From positions 1 through 49,698 of the forward strand of contig JBKDJY010000086.1 of NCBI GenBank assembly GCA_046345275.1: DNA of 49,698 nucleotides. Direction: 5' to 3'. Within the stretch, counting starts at the first letter, position 1. Every line of letters begins with the position of its first letter. The DNA is from UBA4416 sp046345275. GTDB lineage: Bacteria > Bacteroidota > Bacteroidia > B-17B0 > Aurantibacillaceae. The notes below the pieces were generated by a model that worked only from the letters and a program-made list of their open reading frames with translations, was not told the DNA's origin and did no database searches. A program made the position numbers and the translations under genes. Of this stretch, positions 1 to 7,872 are shown piece after piece.

Positions 1-26
1 CATATGTTTTTACGAATGTATGTCAT
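1..26 (-). CDS. Possible start of a gene running off the left edge
   Basis: An ATG at 26-24 opens a minus-strand frame reading MTYIRKNI before the window ends. The first residues resemble the start of small XRE-type helix-turn-helix regulators, but eight codons cannot establish this. The 220 bases upstream (27-248) are AT-rich and non-coding, consistent with a promoter region. Low confidence. Confidence 0.2.
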
Positions 27-248
27 ATAAATCAACATTCGTCAATGAAATCAATATTTTTACTAACACATCCAACTTAATAAAGTGTTCAAAAGTATTG
101 ATTCTATTGATGTTTTTGAGTTTTCTTGCTGATACTAATTACCAAAAAATACTCCCCCAAAAAACTACCAGTTGTTGAAAGACCACAAAAACGGTATTAA
201 CCTCCCCCTATATTTGAGGGTCAAATAATCGAACGATTGTTTGGTGTT
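27..248. other. Intergenic region downstream of the SecB-like gene
   Basis: No gene seen. It contains an imperfect hairpin directly after the SecB-like stop codon (arms 222-231 and 234-243, nine of ten paired, two-base loop). There is no T-run on the minus side, so it is not a convincing intrinsic terminator. Two C-rich patches (around 150 and 200) lie in otherwise AT-rich sequence. Confidence 0.4.
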
Positions 249-713
249 TTATTTGGCTTTTACTTCTAATGGTTTTGGGAAAAATGCCATCGGATTCATT
301 ATTGGCATAATTACGCCTTCCATAATTGTTCCTTCCGACTTCAATATCAAAAATCCTCTTGAAGTTGAAAGTAATACTCCAATCAAACTTGCAAGAATTA
401 CGTTCGGAACTTTACCATCATATCCCTTTACAATATCCTCAATGTTTGCAACCTCAAAGTCTCCCGAAGTTTTAAGGAAACCTAAATTGATTTTTTTTTC
501 TTCATCTGCAAATAGTTGTGTACTTAAATCAATATGAATGTTTTTCTTCACTATGTCTAAATTCATTCCAATATTAAATTCAAATTGAATTTTATCTTTA
601 TTCAAATTGTTTACTAAAGCAGCGGGTACAACTTCTACTAGTTTAAAGTCTTCTAATTTTATTGTCAAAATCTTTACTGAAAGATTTATCTCTTGTAGTT
701 TATTTTCTTCCAT
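249..713 (-). CDS. SecB-like chaperone of a toxin-antitoxin-chaperone (TAC) module
   Basis: A 154-residue protein with a SecB-like layout. A beta-rich first half is followed by SGDFEVANIE (compare the GxFxIxxIE region of SecB), then PNVI, then an amphipathic stretch ending LSTSRGF (compare the SRG of SecB) and a closing PIMNPMAFFP. Its length matches SecB. It starts 9 bases after the antitoxin gene as the last gene of a three-gene unit, the order seen for TAC systems such as Mycobacterium tuberculosis higB1-higA1-Rv1957. There a dedicated SecB-like chaperone protects the aggregation-prone antitoxin. It is unlikely to be the housekeeping SecB because of its position and sequence divergence. 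The assignment rests on motif order read by eye. Confidence 0.72.
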   Translation of the reverse strand: MEENKLQEINLSVKILTIKLEDFKLVEVVPAALVNNLNKDKIQFEFNIGMNLDIVKKNIHIDLSTQLFADEEKKINLGFLKTSGDFEVANIEDIVKGYDGKVPNVILASLIGVLLSTSRGFLILKSEGTIMEGVIMPIMNPMAFFPKPLEVKAK

Positions 714-722
714 TGTAATAAT

Positions 723-1181
723 TTAATTTGCGAAACAATTATCAAGTAACTGAAATTTATTTGTCGTTTTAACATTAACAGAGGCACTTTGCGTTACACT
801 GTATTGTTTGCCATTTTCAATTGCAATATAATTCGTTTCTATTGTTGGTTGAAAACAGATTGCTTGTTCACTATTATCAGCAACTACGGCTTTTATAATT
901 GTAATATTTTGAACTGCTTGGTCTACCGTTAAAATAATTTGTTCTCCTAAAACGGTTTCGATTTTAGCAATCGTTTTAATGGTGAAATTATGCGTTCCTC
1001 GCAACCATTTGCTGATTTCCGATTCTTTCTTTCCAAGCATATCTGCAAGGTCTTTTTGTGTTTTGCCTTGCTTCACCAAAGTTCTATTAATTTGCTTGGC
1101 AATAGCCATTGACCTACTTACCATCAATTTGATTTCAGTAGGAACTTTTTTCGCTCGGTCTTTAATACTATTCTTTTTCAT
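723..1181 (-). CDS. higA: HigA-like XRE-family antitoxin with chaperone-addiction-type tail
   Basis: A 152-residue protein. Residues about 35-85 form an XRE helix-turn-helix (TQKDLADMLGKKESEISKWL). Residues about 95-152 are a non-catalytic, polar and hydrophobic tail with no helix-turn-helix. In TAC antitoxins the C-terminal tail is the chaperone addiction (ChAD) segment that makes folding depend on the SecB-like partner; this tail fits by position and length, but that is inference. The gene overlaps the upstream toxin gene by 14 bases and is followed after 9 bases by the SecB-like gene. As in other TA systems it probably represses its own promoter, and candidate dyads lie near 1673-1716. Confidence 0.72.
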   Translation of the reverse strand: MKKNSIKDRAKKVPTEIKLMVSRSMAIAKQINRTLVKQGKTQKDLADMLGKKESEISKWLRGTHNFTIKTIAKIETVLGEQIILTVDQAVQNITIIKAVVADNSEQAICFQPTIETNYIAIENGKQYSVTQSASVNVKTTNKFQLLDNCFAN

Positions 1182-1674
1182 AGTCGGTTTTTTCTGCTGT
1201 TTCTATTTCAAACTGTAAATCACCTAATAACTCACAATTATATATACTTGCCCTTGTGCTATTTTCAAATCGTTTAAATAAATTCCAACCAACTTTTCTT
1301 AGGTCAGAAACACACTTGTCTAATAACGGGTCTTCTTGATATGTTCTTGTTTTTTTATATCCACCATTTCCAAGTATAACAATACAATCATTCACTTTAA
1401 AACAATATAGCCTAAGTTTACTCGTCTCAATAGGCATTGCTTTAAGGTTATTGCCACCCTCTCTTCGGAAATGAATATCCGATGCACCTTCTTCACCGAT
1501 TTTATCAAGCCATTCTATTAGAATATTGAAATCATCTTCAAAATTTTCATCGCCATCAAATTTGTTAAAGAACTTATCAAACTCACTTTCTTCTTCGTCA
1601 GCAAAAAGAATAAGATAGTAGTTCACAGAGGAATACTCTTCGTGGTATGGTTCTATGACTATTTTACGCTTCAC
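1168..1674 (-). CDS. HigB/RelE-like toxin of a TAC module
   Basis: A 168-residue protein. The segment at about residues 80-130 (LRLYCFKVNDCIVILGNGGY, then KKTRTY) follows the core pattern of RelE/HigB (Gp49-like) toxins, which typically cut mRNA on the ribosome. The N-terminal third is unusually acidic, with DEEESEFDKFF and DGDENFEDDF. The start is GTG at 1674-1672; no ATG fits, and the reading begins directly downstream of a good sigma-box promoter. It is the first gene of a three-gene operon and overlaps the antitoxin gene by 14 bases, which supports translational coupling. The family is recognised only from this motif block, and catalytic residues were not assigned. Confidence 0.65.
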   Translation of the reverse strand: MKRKIVIEPYHEEYSSVNYYLILFADEEESEFDKFFNKFDGDENFEDDFNILIEWLDKIGEEGASDIHFRREGGNNLKAMPIETSKLRLYCFKVNDCIVILGNGGYKKTRTYQEDPLLDKCVSDLRKVGWNLFKRFENSTRASIYNCELLGDLQFEIETAEKTDYEKE

Positions 1675-1719
1675 TTATAAGTTAAGTTGCAAATTTAACA
1701 CTTATTTCATTAAATCCAA
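1673..1719 (-). promoter_or_regulatory. Promoter and candidate operator of the TAC operon
   Basis: On the minus strand a TAAATTTG -7 box (1690-1697) lies 18 bases from a TTGG -33 element (1716-1719), matching the Bacteroidota TTTG/TAnnTTTG promoter. A perfect 10-base palindrome, ACTTATAAGT (1673-1682), overlaps the GTG start. A looser dyad of TAAGT-like halves flanks the -7 box. These are plausible antitoxin binding sites, which is inference. Confidence 0.5.
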
Positions 1720-1843
1720 GTAATTGTAATCACTTGTTAATCAATACTTAATGAAAAAGTCGTTATTTTTAGGTTAGAAAAAATTATTATTATTCACATT
1801 TATAGGGTAGTTTTTTTTCAACTGCCTCAATCGCTATATTTGC

Positions 1844-1939
1844 TTAGTTATTTAACCAATCAAAAATTTGTTGAACTTCATTGTCGGTTAAACCAACAGC
1901 GTCTTGCTCTGAAATATTTCTCGCTTCTTTAATAGTCAT
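1844..1939 (-). CDS. 31-residue small ORF downstream of the DUF4268-type gene
   Basis: An ATG one base after the stop codon of the preceding gene opens a frame of 31 codons, starting MTIKEARNISEQD and ending FDWLNN, then TAA. The composition is protein-like (acidic, helical, few AT-rich codons), and the spacing implies co-transcription with the restriction island. No family recognised. It may be a small partner protein or the remnant of a longer C-terminal domain. Confidence 0.35.
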   Translation of the reverse strand: MTIKEARNISEQDAVGLTDNEVQQIFDWLNN

Positions 1940-1940
1940 T

Positions 1941-3050
1941 CTACTTTCTGCTTAATTCTTGTATCGGTTTTTTAAATGCCGCTTCGTAATTCGGAACAAA
2001 CTTTACCATAAAGGCTATCATTTTTCCCCAATCTTCTTCTTTGAAAACGCTAACGCCATCCAACTCATATTTAATACGGCTCATTTTCTTATCGGTTAAG
2101 CGTTCCCAAATAAGTTCAGCACCAAAGTCTGTTTCTATTCTTGCCTTCTTTGCGTATAGTGCGTCAAATACTGCTTTGTTTTCATCTTGACTTTTACCCA
2201 AAATTGCTAATTCAATACGAATGTAATCTCCCGTTACAACGCTCGTATAAGTAACCCCACTAATTCCACTTCCCGCACTAATCCAATGGTCTTTACTTGG
2301 ACTAACATTTTGGTATAGTGTAGAAGCCTTGTTCATCTCCTTTAAATAAGCAGTCCAAAACTTACGGCGGATTACGTGGCGTTCTTTTGTCTGTTCTTGC
2401 ACGCCAACTTCTTCTCTTGATTTATTAGCCATACTGATTACAAAATCTTCCGCTTCTTTGATTGGAATAATTTGTTCCATATTTAAAAACAACTGCTCTT
2501 GTAATTTGTAAGGTGTTGCTTTAAAACATTGTAATCTCAAACCATAATTTAATAACCAAAGTACGGATGAGGTTACCTCTTTTCTGAACTCCCCCGCAAT
2601 CATCATTATTCTTTGGGAATTGCCGATGTTTAATTTCTCTCTGAAATCTTCGGTTTCTAAAAACTCTTCCAAAAGCGTTTCCGCACTCTCGGTGTTGCCA
2701 ATTTTTGAAAGGTATTGGTTGAAAATGGTAATAATTTGACTTGAGTTAAGTGTAGCACAGTAAGAAGCATATTTAATTACTTGCCAAGTTACATCCTTTC
2801 CAGTATCATCTAATTTATTTTCAATAATAACTAAATTTCCTTGCTTATCTATTGCTAATAAATCTAAACGCTCATATGTATCATTAAAGCCATCAAATTC
2901 CTTCTGTATAATAATTAAATCTTCATTTAAGCTAGAAGGATTATTTGCAATCCATTCTTGTAAATTATCACGTTCTTTAAATCCTAATTGCTTAAATGTG
3001 GTACTTTCAATTTTTTCAATTCGGTTTTTTGATTTATCAATAATGTACAT
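1941..3050 (-). CDS. PD-(D/E)xK nuclease-like protein with DUF4268-type C-terminus
   Basis: A 369-residue protein. Residues about 60-80 carry LDLLAIDKQGNLVIIENK, a NucS/DUF91-like PD-(D/E)xK core with the aspartate in DLLAID and the ENK pair, followed by a helix (QVIKYASYCATL) as in restriction-type nucleases. The last 150 residues (RKFWTAYLKEMN onward, ISAGSGISG) match the DUF4268 type often fused to such nucleases near restriction systems. It lies 34 bases downstream of hsdR on the same strand and is probably part of the same operon. The role is likely a DNA-cutting or DNA-binding accessory defence factor; the substrate is unknown. Confidence 0.7.
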   Translation of the reverse strand: MYIIDKSKNRIEKIESTTFKQLGFKERDNLQEWIANNPSSLNEDLIIIQKEFDGFNDTYERLDLLAIDKQGNLVIIENKLDDTGKDVTWQVIKYASYCATLNSSQIITIFNQYLSKIGNTESAETLLEEFLETEDFREKLNIGNSQRIMMIAGEFRKEVTSSVLWLLNYGLRLQCFKATPYKLQEQLFLNMEQIIPIKEAEDFVISMANKSREEVGVQEQTKERHVIRRKFWTAYLKEMNKASTLYQNVSPSKDHWISAGSGISGVTYTSVVTGDYIRIELAILGKSQDENKAVFDALYAKKARIETDFGAELIWERLTDKKMSRIKYELDGVSVFKEEDWGKMIAFMVKFVPNYEAAFKKPIQELSRK

Positions 3051-3084
3051 ACTATAATTTTATAAAATGCTTGTTTAAATAATC

Positions 3085-5481
3085 TTACGCCACCCTTTGC
3101 TCATACAAATACTTCTGAAACTCAATAAACAACTTGCTTATATCTCCTACGTTACCAAGCACATCTTTAGCATCCTCTAACGACTGATATTTGTTTGTAA
3201 GGAGTATTGGTAGTTTTTCTTGGTCAAGTTCTTCTTCTCCTGTTTCAACGTATTTGCTTAATACAAATTCAATAAACTCTTTTTGTTTATCGTTGAGTAT
3301 TGCAAAGATGGTTGCTTGTGAAGCGGCTACTCGTTGCTCTCTTGTTAATGAGTTGTAGTTTCCGTTAAATACATATTCTAACACATCAAACAAATCACTT
3401 TTTTCCATATTTACTAATTGCTGCACAATTTGTAAATCGCTTTTAGGAAACCCAACTTCTTCTAATTTGTCTAATAGTACTTTCCTTGTCATTGGGTTGC
3501 TCCAAAGGGTTCTTAATTCTTCTTCGCTTTTGAATAGGTTCGGTAATACACCAAATAGATTATTTAAAAATTCTTCGGATGAAATTGGTTTGCCATCTGC
3601 GCTCCAAAAAGAAGTTGACATCATTGATTGTATTTCACGCTCTTTGCCATCACGCAATTTTATTTTTATCTTTTGCCTTCTATTGCAACTACAATTTAAT
3701 TCGCCACAAATTTCACAAGGTTCTTTTTGCACTGGTGGACAAACACAAGGAGTTTGATTACAAACTTTGCAAGGTGGCTTTGGTTGTTTAGGTTCGCCTT
3801 CTGGTTCTGGGTCTATTGGTTCGCCATCCCATTCTGGGTCGGCAAAGTGATGAAACGCATCTACATAATCGTAAATTGTAAAAAACTCTTTACCATCAAA
3901 CAAACGTGTGCCAAGACCAACTATTTGCTTAAACTCAATCATAGAGTTTACTGGTCGCATTAAAACAATGTTACGTATGTTTCTTGCATCAACACCAGTA
4001 GATAGTTTTTGCGATGTAGTTAAAATAGTTGGTATTGTTTTTTCGTTGTCTTGAAACTCTCTTAAAAACTGTTCTCCTATTTCGCCATCATTGGCAGTAA
4101 CACGAACACAATAATTTGGGTCAGTACTTGTTTTGTATTGATTTACTAAATCACGAACTGCCGCAGCGTGGTCTTGCGTTGCACAAAAAATAATCGCCTT
4201 TTCTTTTTGGTTGGCATCGTCCATATAAATCTGAACACGTTTTGCCTCTCTTGCTTTTATCTCAATTATTTTATTGAAGTCGGGTTCGTTATAAAGTCTG
4301 CCTTCTTCAATTTCTCCTTCTATTATTTGGTCATCGCTTGTGTAGATATAATCGTCAAGCGTAGTCTTAATGCGTTTTACTTTGAATGGTGTAAGGAAAC
4401 CATCGTTGATCCCTTCTTTCAGCGAATAGACATAAACGGGTTCGCCAAAATATTTGTAAGTATCAACATTGTCTTTGCGTTTTGGTGTAGCGGTTAAACC
4501 CAACTGAACGGCTGGCGAAAAATATTCTAAAATGCCTCTCCAGTTTCCTTCATCGTTTGCTCCTCCTCGGTGGCACTCGTCAATAATGATGAAATCAAAA
4601 TAGTCCGAAGGGTATTCGCCAAAGTAGGGAACGGGTTTGCCTTCTTTGTCTTTGCCACTCATAAAAGTTTGAAAGATGGTAAAGAAGATGCTGCCGTTTG
4701 TTGGTACGTTTCCTTTTTTCTTTATCTCGCTTGGTTTAATACGCACCAACGCATCTTCTGGGAAAGCAGAAAATGAATTGTAGGCTTGGTCGGCCAATAT
4801 ATTTCTATCTGCTAAAAATAAAATACGTGGTCTGCGACTGCCATCACGTTTTAAATTCCAACGTGTTTGAAATAACTTCCAAGCAATTTGAAAGGCGATA
4901 GCCGTTTTTCCAGTTCCAGTAGCAAGGGTTAATAAAATACGTTCTTTGCCATTTGCAATGGCTTCAATGGTATTACGAACTGCTATTTCTTGATAATAGC
5001 GTAATTGCCAAGTACCACTTTTATCTTCGAATGGAATGGCGGAAAATTTTTCTCTCCACGCTTCGACAAGCTCAGCGGCCGCTCCTTTTTCTTTAGGAAA
5101 CGTTTTATCCCAAAGTTCTTCTGGCGTAAGGTAATTGGCAACCAAACCCTCTGCACCAGTTTTCATATAGATGCTATAAATTTCCTTACCGTTTGTTGAA
5201 TAAGTAGTTTCTAATTTTAGTTTCTCCGCGTATTGTTTGGCTTGAGCCACCCCTTCACCAACACCTAAATCATCGCTTTTGGCTTCTACTACTGCCAGTT
5301 TAATGCCTTTGTAAACCAACACATAATCGGCAGTGAGTTTTTTTGCTCTTACCCCTCCTGTTTGTATTTTCCCTGCGGTAATATTGTATTCCCGAAGTAT
5401 TTTAGAACCCTCTACAACGCCCAAACCGCAAGCCTTTAACTTGGGGTCTATAAGTTCTGCTCGTGTTTCGGCTTCGTTCAT
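3085..5481 (-). CDS. hsdR: Type I restriction enzyme subunit R (EcoEI-like)
   Basis: A 798-residue protein. The N-terminal PD-(D/E)xK nuclease has D52 and E66-A-K68 (VVEAKSDD). The SF2 translocase has Walker A ATGTGKT at 187-193, the DECH box at 301-304, TATPKRKDN, and motif VI near QIVGLGTRLFDG. A C-terminal helical part probably docks on the methylase. A cysteine-rich insert near residues 568-602 holds two copies of PCxxCx4CxC and may bind zinc. It starts two bases after the fic gene stop, as part of the hsd operon. With HsdM and HsdS it should cut unmethylated DNA after ATP-driven translocation. Confidence 0.93.
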   Translation of the reverse strand: MNEAETRAELIDPKLKACGLGVVEGSKILREYNITAGKIQTGGVRAKKLTADYVLVYKGIKLAVVEAKSDDLGVGEGVAQAKQYAEKLKLETTYSTNGKEIYSIYMKTGAEGLVANYLTPEELWDKTFPKEKGAAAELVEAWREKFSAIPFEDKSGTWQLRYYQEIAVRNTIEAIANGKERILLTLATGTGKTAIAFQIAWKLFQTRWNLKRDGSRRPRILFLADRNILADQAYNSFSAFPEDALVRIKPSEIKKKGNVPTNGSIFFTIFQTFMSGKDKEGKPVPYFGEYPSDYFDFIIIDECHRGGANDEGNWRGILEYFSPAVQLGLTATPKRKDNVDTYKYFGEPVYVYSLKEGINDGFLTPFKVKRIKTTLDDYIYTSDDQIIEGEIEEGRLYNEPDFNKIIEIKAREAKRVQIYMDDANQKEKAIIFCATQDHAAAVRDLVNQYKTSTDPNYCVRVTANDGEIGEQFLREFQDNEKTIPTILTTSQKLSTGVDARNIRNIVLMRPVNSMIEFKQIVGLGTRLFDGKEFFTIYDYVDAFHHFADPEWDGEPIDPEPEGEPKQPKPPCKVCNQTPCVCPPVQKEPCEICGELNCSCNRRQKIKIKLRDGKEREIQSMMSTSFWSADGKPISSEEFLNNLFGVLPNLFKSEEELRTLWSNPMTRKVLLDKLEEVGFPKSDLQIVQQLVNMEKSDLFDVLEYVFNGNYNSLTREQRVAASQATIFAILNDKQKEFIEFVLSKYVETGEEELDQEKLPILLTNKYQSLEDAKDVLGNVGDISKLFIEFQKYLYEQRVA

Positions 5482-5483
5482 TT

Positions 5484-6485
5484 TTAATCTTTGATTAGGT
5501 TAATAATTAATTTTATCATTAATTCTTTTTCGTCCGATGCGCTTTGAGCCACTAGCAGAGCAATAGCAGTAAGGGCATTATCGTTTATTTTTGATTCGCC
5601 AGATTGTTTGAAGCGATGTTTATTTTTTTCTAAAAACCAAACGAATAAAAATGCACCGATACGTTTGTTACCATCGCTAAACGAATGATTTTTAATAACA
5701 AAGTAGAGTAAATGTGCTGCTTGTTCTTCAATGCTTGGGTAAAGATATTGGCCATCGAAGGTTTGAACGATGCTTTGAAGTGAACTTTTAAAACTACTAT
5801 CTTTTTCGTTACCAAATAAATCGGCAGCTTCTTTTTTGACTATTAATTGTTTTTTTAGTTCGGTTATTGCTGCTTTGGCTTCGTTGTATTGTATTTCGTA
5901 TGTAACGTTTTGGTTAAGATTGTCGGTGGATAAATCTTGACTATCGTATTGGTTAAGTAAAACGAAACTTTTTGTGTAGTGGCTTAAAATATCTAAAAGC
6001 CCTTTGGCCTCTTGCAATTGTATGGTTTCGGTTTTAGCAGAGTTTTGTATCAGTGAAACTGCTTTTTCCAACTGTTGCATATTTTGCAACACTTGGTTCA
6101 ATCTTTTTTCATTTAGAGTATATCCGGTTACCAAATAATCTTTTAAACGCTGTGTTGCCCATTGACGAAATTGGGTACCTTGTTTCGATTTTACACGGTA
6201 ACCAACCGAAATGATTACATCAAGATTGTAATATTTTACAGTTTTAATTTGCTCTTTTCCTTGTATAGCACCATGTTGAGTGGTATGTCGGGAAAACCGA
6301 CACACCAGTTGTTCATCTAACTCACCTTCTTTAAAAATATTTTGTATGTGTTCTGTAACAGTTGTTCGGCCTTTATCAAATAGTTTTGCCATTTGTTCTT
6401 GTGTAAGCCAAACGGTTTCTTCTTCAAAAGTGACCTCAACGTGAGTTTGATTGTCTTTTCCTTTGTAAATTTCTATACTATTCAT
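5484..6485 (-). CDS. RhuM-Fic/Doc fusion protein
   Basis: A 333-residue protein from the ATG at 6485; the frame extends 4 codons upstream only to a TTG. Residues 1-115 form a RhuM-type domain (TVWLTQEQMAKLF, then YYNLDVIISVGYRVKSKQG, then FRQWATQRLKDYL). A linker of about 100 residues follows. Residues about 200-333 form a Fic/Doc domain with HSFSDGNKR at about 267-275. The motif is closer to Doc (HxFxDANKR) than to HPFxxGNGRxxR AMP-transferases because the second arginine is absent, so kinase-like transfer is possible. It sits between hsdS and hsdR, two bases from hsdR. Residues 60-68 are encoded by a DNA inverted repeat (see 6281-6307). Confidence 0.85.
   Translation of the reverse strand: MNSIEIYKGKDNQTHVEVTFEEETVWLTQEQMAKLFDKGRTTVTEHIQNIFKEGELDEQLVCRFSRHTTQHGAIQGKEQIKTVKYYNLDVIISVGYRVKSKQGTQFRQWATQRLKDYLVTGYTLNEKRLNQVLQNMQQLEKAVSLIQNSAKTETIQLQEAKGLLDILSHYTKSFVLLNQYDSQDLSTDNLNQNVTYEIQYNEAKAAITELKKQLIVKKEAADLFGNEKDSSFKSSLQSIVQTFDGQYLYPSIEEQAAHLLYFVIKNHSFSDGNKRIGAFLFVWFLEKNKHRFKQSGESKINDNALTAIALLVAQSASDEKELMIKLIINLIKD
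6281..6307. repeat. Inverted repeat inside the RhuM-Fic gene
   Basis: Arms 6281-6291 and 6297-6307 (TGGTATGTCGG against CCGACACACCA) pair at 10 of 11 positions around a five-base loop, GAAAA; the inner six pairs are perfect. It encodes LVCRFSRHT, residues 60-68, in the variable stretch between the helix-turn-helix and YYNLDVI. The two other rhuM genes have unrelated inverted repeats at the same place. Confidence 0.85.
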
Positions 6486-6486
6486 T

Positions 6487-6549
6487 TCAAGCAGCAAATT
6501 TTAAATTTACCAAATAATCTTTTAAAAGCCAGGTTGCCGATTGGCGTAA
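6487..6549 (-). pseudogene. Relic of a RhuM gene
   Basis: Between hsdS and the fic gene, the minus strand reads LRQSATWLLKDYLVNLKFAA and then stop. This matches the RhuM segment FRQWATQRLKDYLV found in the three intact copies. No start and no other RhuM sequence remains. It appears to be the leftover of a fourth RhuM module removed by deletion, or an end carried along when the RhuM-Fic gene was inserted. Confidence 0.65.
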
Positions 6550-6560
6550 CTACATATCAT

Positions 6561-7844
6561 TTATAAGGCTATTTGTTTTGCTGTTTTTGTTGCCGCAGGC
6601 TCACCACAACGTAACGCTCCACTAAACGCCTTTTGTAAAACTGATTTTTTGAGTTCTTCTAAGTCATTTATTTTTTGATTATAGATTGCTTCTACTTTTT
6701 TTGTTTCGGCTGATAATGCATTCAATTTTTGAACGATGGTTTGTTGTTCTTTTAATGATTTTGGAAATGAAATATAAATGCCTTTCACTTCGCTATCTGT
6801 TACCGCTGGATAACTTGCACCTTTTTGAAGCTTTTCCATTTGCTTATTAAAACTATAAGTCAAAAGGAAATAGTAAACTAAGTTGTTTTTAAGAAATTCC
6901 TTTGCTCTTAAAACGAAGTAGCCTGTGCTACAAACTTGTTCATCGTATTCTTCTGTAATTAATGCAACTCTACTATGTGTTGGTCTTACAGTCGCAAATA
7001 TTACATCATTGGTTCTTACCAATTTTCTTGCTCGGCTCGGTGCATCCTTACCAAGTAAAACAGTTACATTTTCAATTTCCTTTGTTTCCTTGTTTACACT
7101 TGAAACATCCAAATAAATAAACTCTTCATTTGGTTTTTTTGTTGGGTCAACTGTTTCAGTTTTTACTAAAACTTCGCCCAATGTTTTCTCTTCCCAACCT
7201 TCCCCTTTATTCTCAAACACCCCTTGCAAATAACTTTCAAAAAGTTCTTTGGCGTTTTTGAGGTTTTGTTCGGCATTTGCTTTTGCCTTGGCTATGGCGG
7301 CAAAGGCTTCATCTAATATGGCTACTATGCGTTGTTGCTCGGGGAGGGGTGGTAGGGGGATTTCAAGGGCTTTATATTCATCAAACTTTAAATTTCTTAT
7401 TCCTGTTGAATGACTTTGCATTGCTTCAGTCGCACCAGAAACATAAGAGAAGAATAAATACCTATGCAAATAAGTAAAGTCAACCGTTTTAGGATTTGCT
7501 ATTCTAATTACAGAAGTAAAATTGCTAAATGAAAAGTCACCTTTTTTCTTATCGAATATTATTACTCTGCCAACTGGTTGTTTTGGTCCGCCTCCCGATT
7601 TTTCAAGAATAATATCACCGTATTGAAGTTTCCGTTTAGCAAATTGAGATTGCTCAACATCTAAATAAACAATATCACTATCATCTAACTTCCCATCTTT
7701 TGTGAAATTAGTATTGCGAATTACACCAACGCTTTTAAATGGGGGTTTCTTACCAGTCCATAAGCCGTTTCCAAACTCACAAACTTCATCAAGCCTTTTT
7801 ATTTCCCAACCCTTCGGCAGGTTCTGTGCATCGCCTTTTTTCAT
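6561..7844 (-). CDS. hsdS: Type I restriction enzyme specificity subunit S
   Basis: A 427-residue protein with the usual two-half architecture. Target recognition domain 1 begins LPKGWEIKRLDEVCEFGNG (about 9-27). The central conserved helix follows IPLPPLPEQQRIVAILDEAF (about 165-184). Target recognition domain 2 begins GWEEKTLGEV (about 218). The second conserved helix is SLKEQQTIVQKL near 370. Each half reads one side of a bipartite recognition sequence, and the subunit assembles with HsdM and HsdR. Its ATG overlaps the TGA of the upstream RhuM-PLD gene (ATGA). Both TRDs look intact, so the enzyme should have a defined, but here unpredictable, specificity. Confidence 0.93.
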   Translation of the reverse strand: MKKGDAQNLPKGWEIKRLDEVCEFGNGLWTGKKPPFKSVGVIRNTNFTKDGKLDDSDIVYLDVEQSQFAKRKLQYGDIILEKSGGGPKQPVGRVIIFDKKKGDFSFSNFTSVIRIANPKTVDFTYLHRYLFFSYVSGATEAMQSHSTGIRNLKFDEYKALEIPLPPLPEQQRIVAILDEAFAAIAKAKANAEQNLKNAKELFESYLQGVFENKGEGWEEKTLGEVLVKTETVDPTKKPNEEFIYLDVSSVNKETKEIENVTVLLGKDAPSRARKLVRTNDVIFATVRPTHSRVALITEEYDEQVCSTGYFVLRAKEFLKNNLVYYFLLTYSFNKQMEKLQKGASYPAVTDSEVKGIYISFPKSLKEQQTIVQKLNALSAETKKVEAIYNQKINDLEELKKSVLQKAFSGALRCGEPAATKTAKQIAL

Positions 7845-7872
7845 ATCAGTTCCAAAATTGAGGTTAAAATAT
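7837..7872. repeat. Junction repeat, third partial copy
   Basis: 36 bases spanning the rhuM-2 stop and hsdS start match the module-side part of the 75-bp repeat with one mismatch (G at 7863). It encodes the ILELI ending shared by HsdM and both RhuM-PLD proteins, plus the overlapping ATGA. Confidence 0.85.

Noticed and set aside
222..243. Hairpin after the SecB-like stop as a terminator
   Set aside because: Two-base loop and no T-run on the minus strand; recorded only as a weak structure.
241..537. A plus-strand frame opposite the SecB-like gene
   Set aside because: The minus-strand gene fits a known three-gene operon; the plus frame has no promoter or family resemblance.
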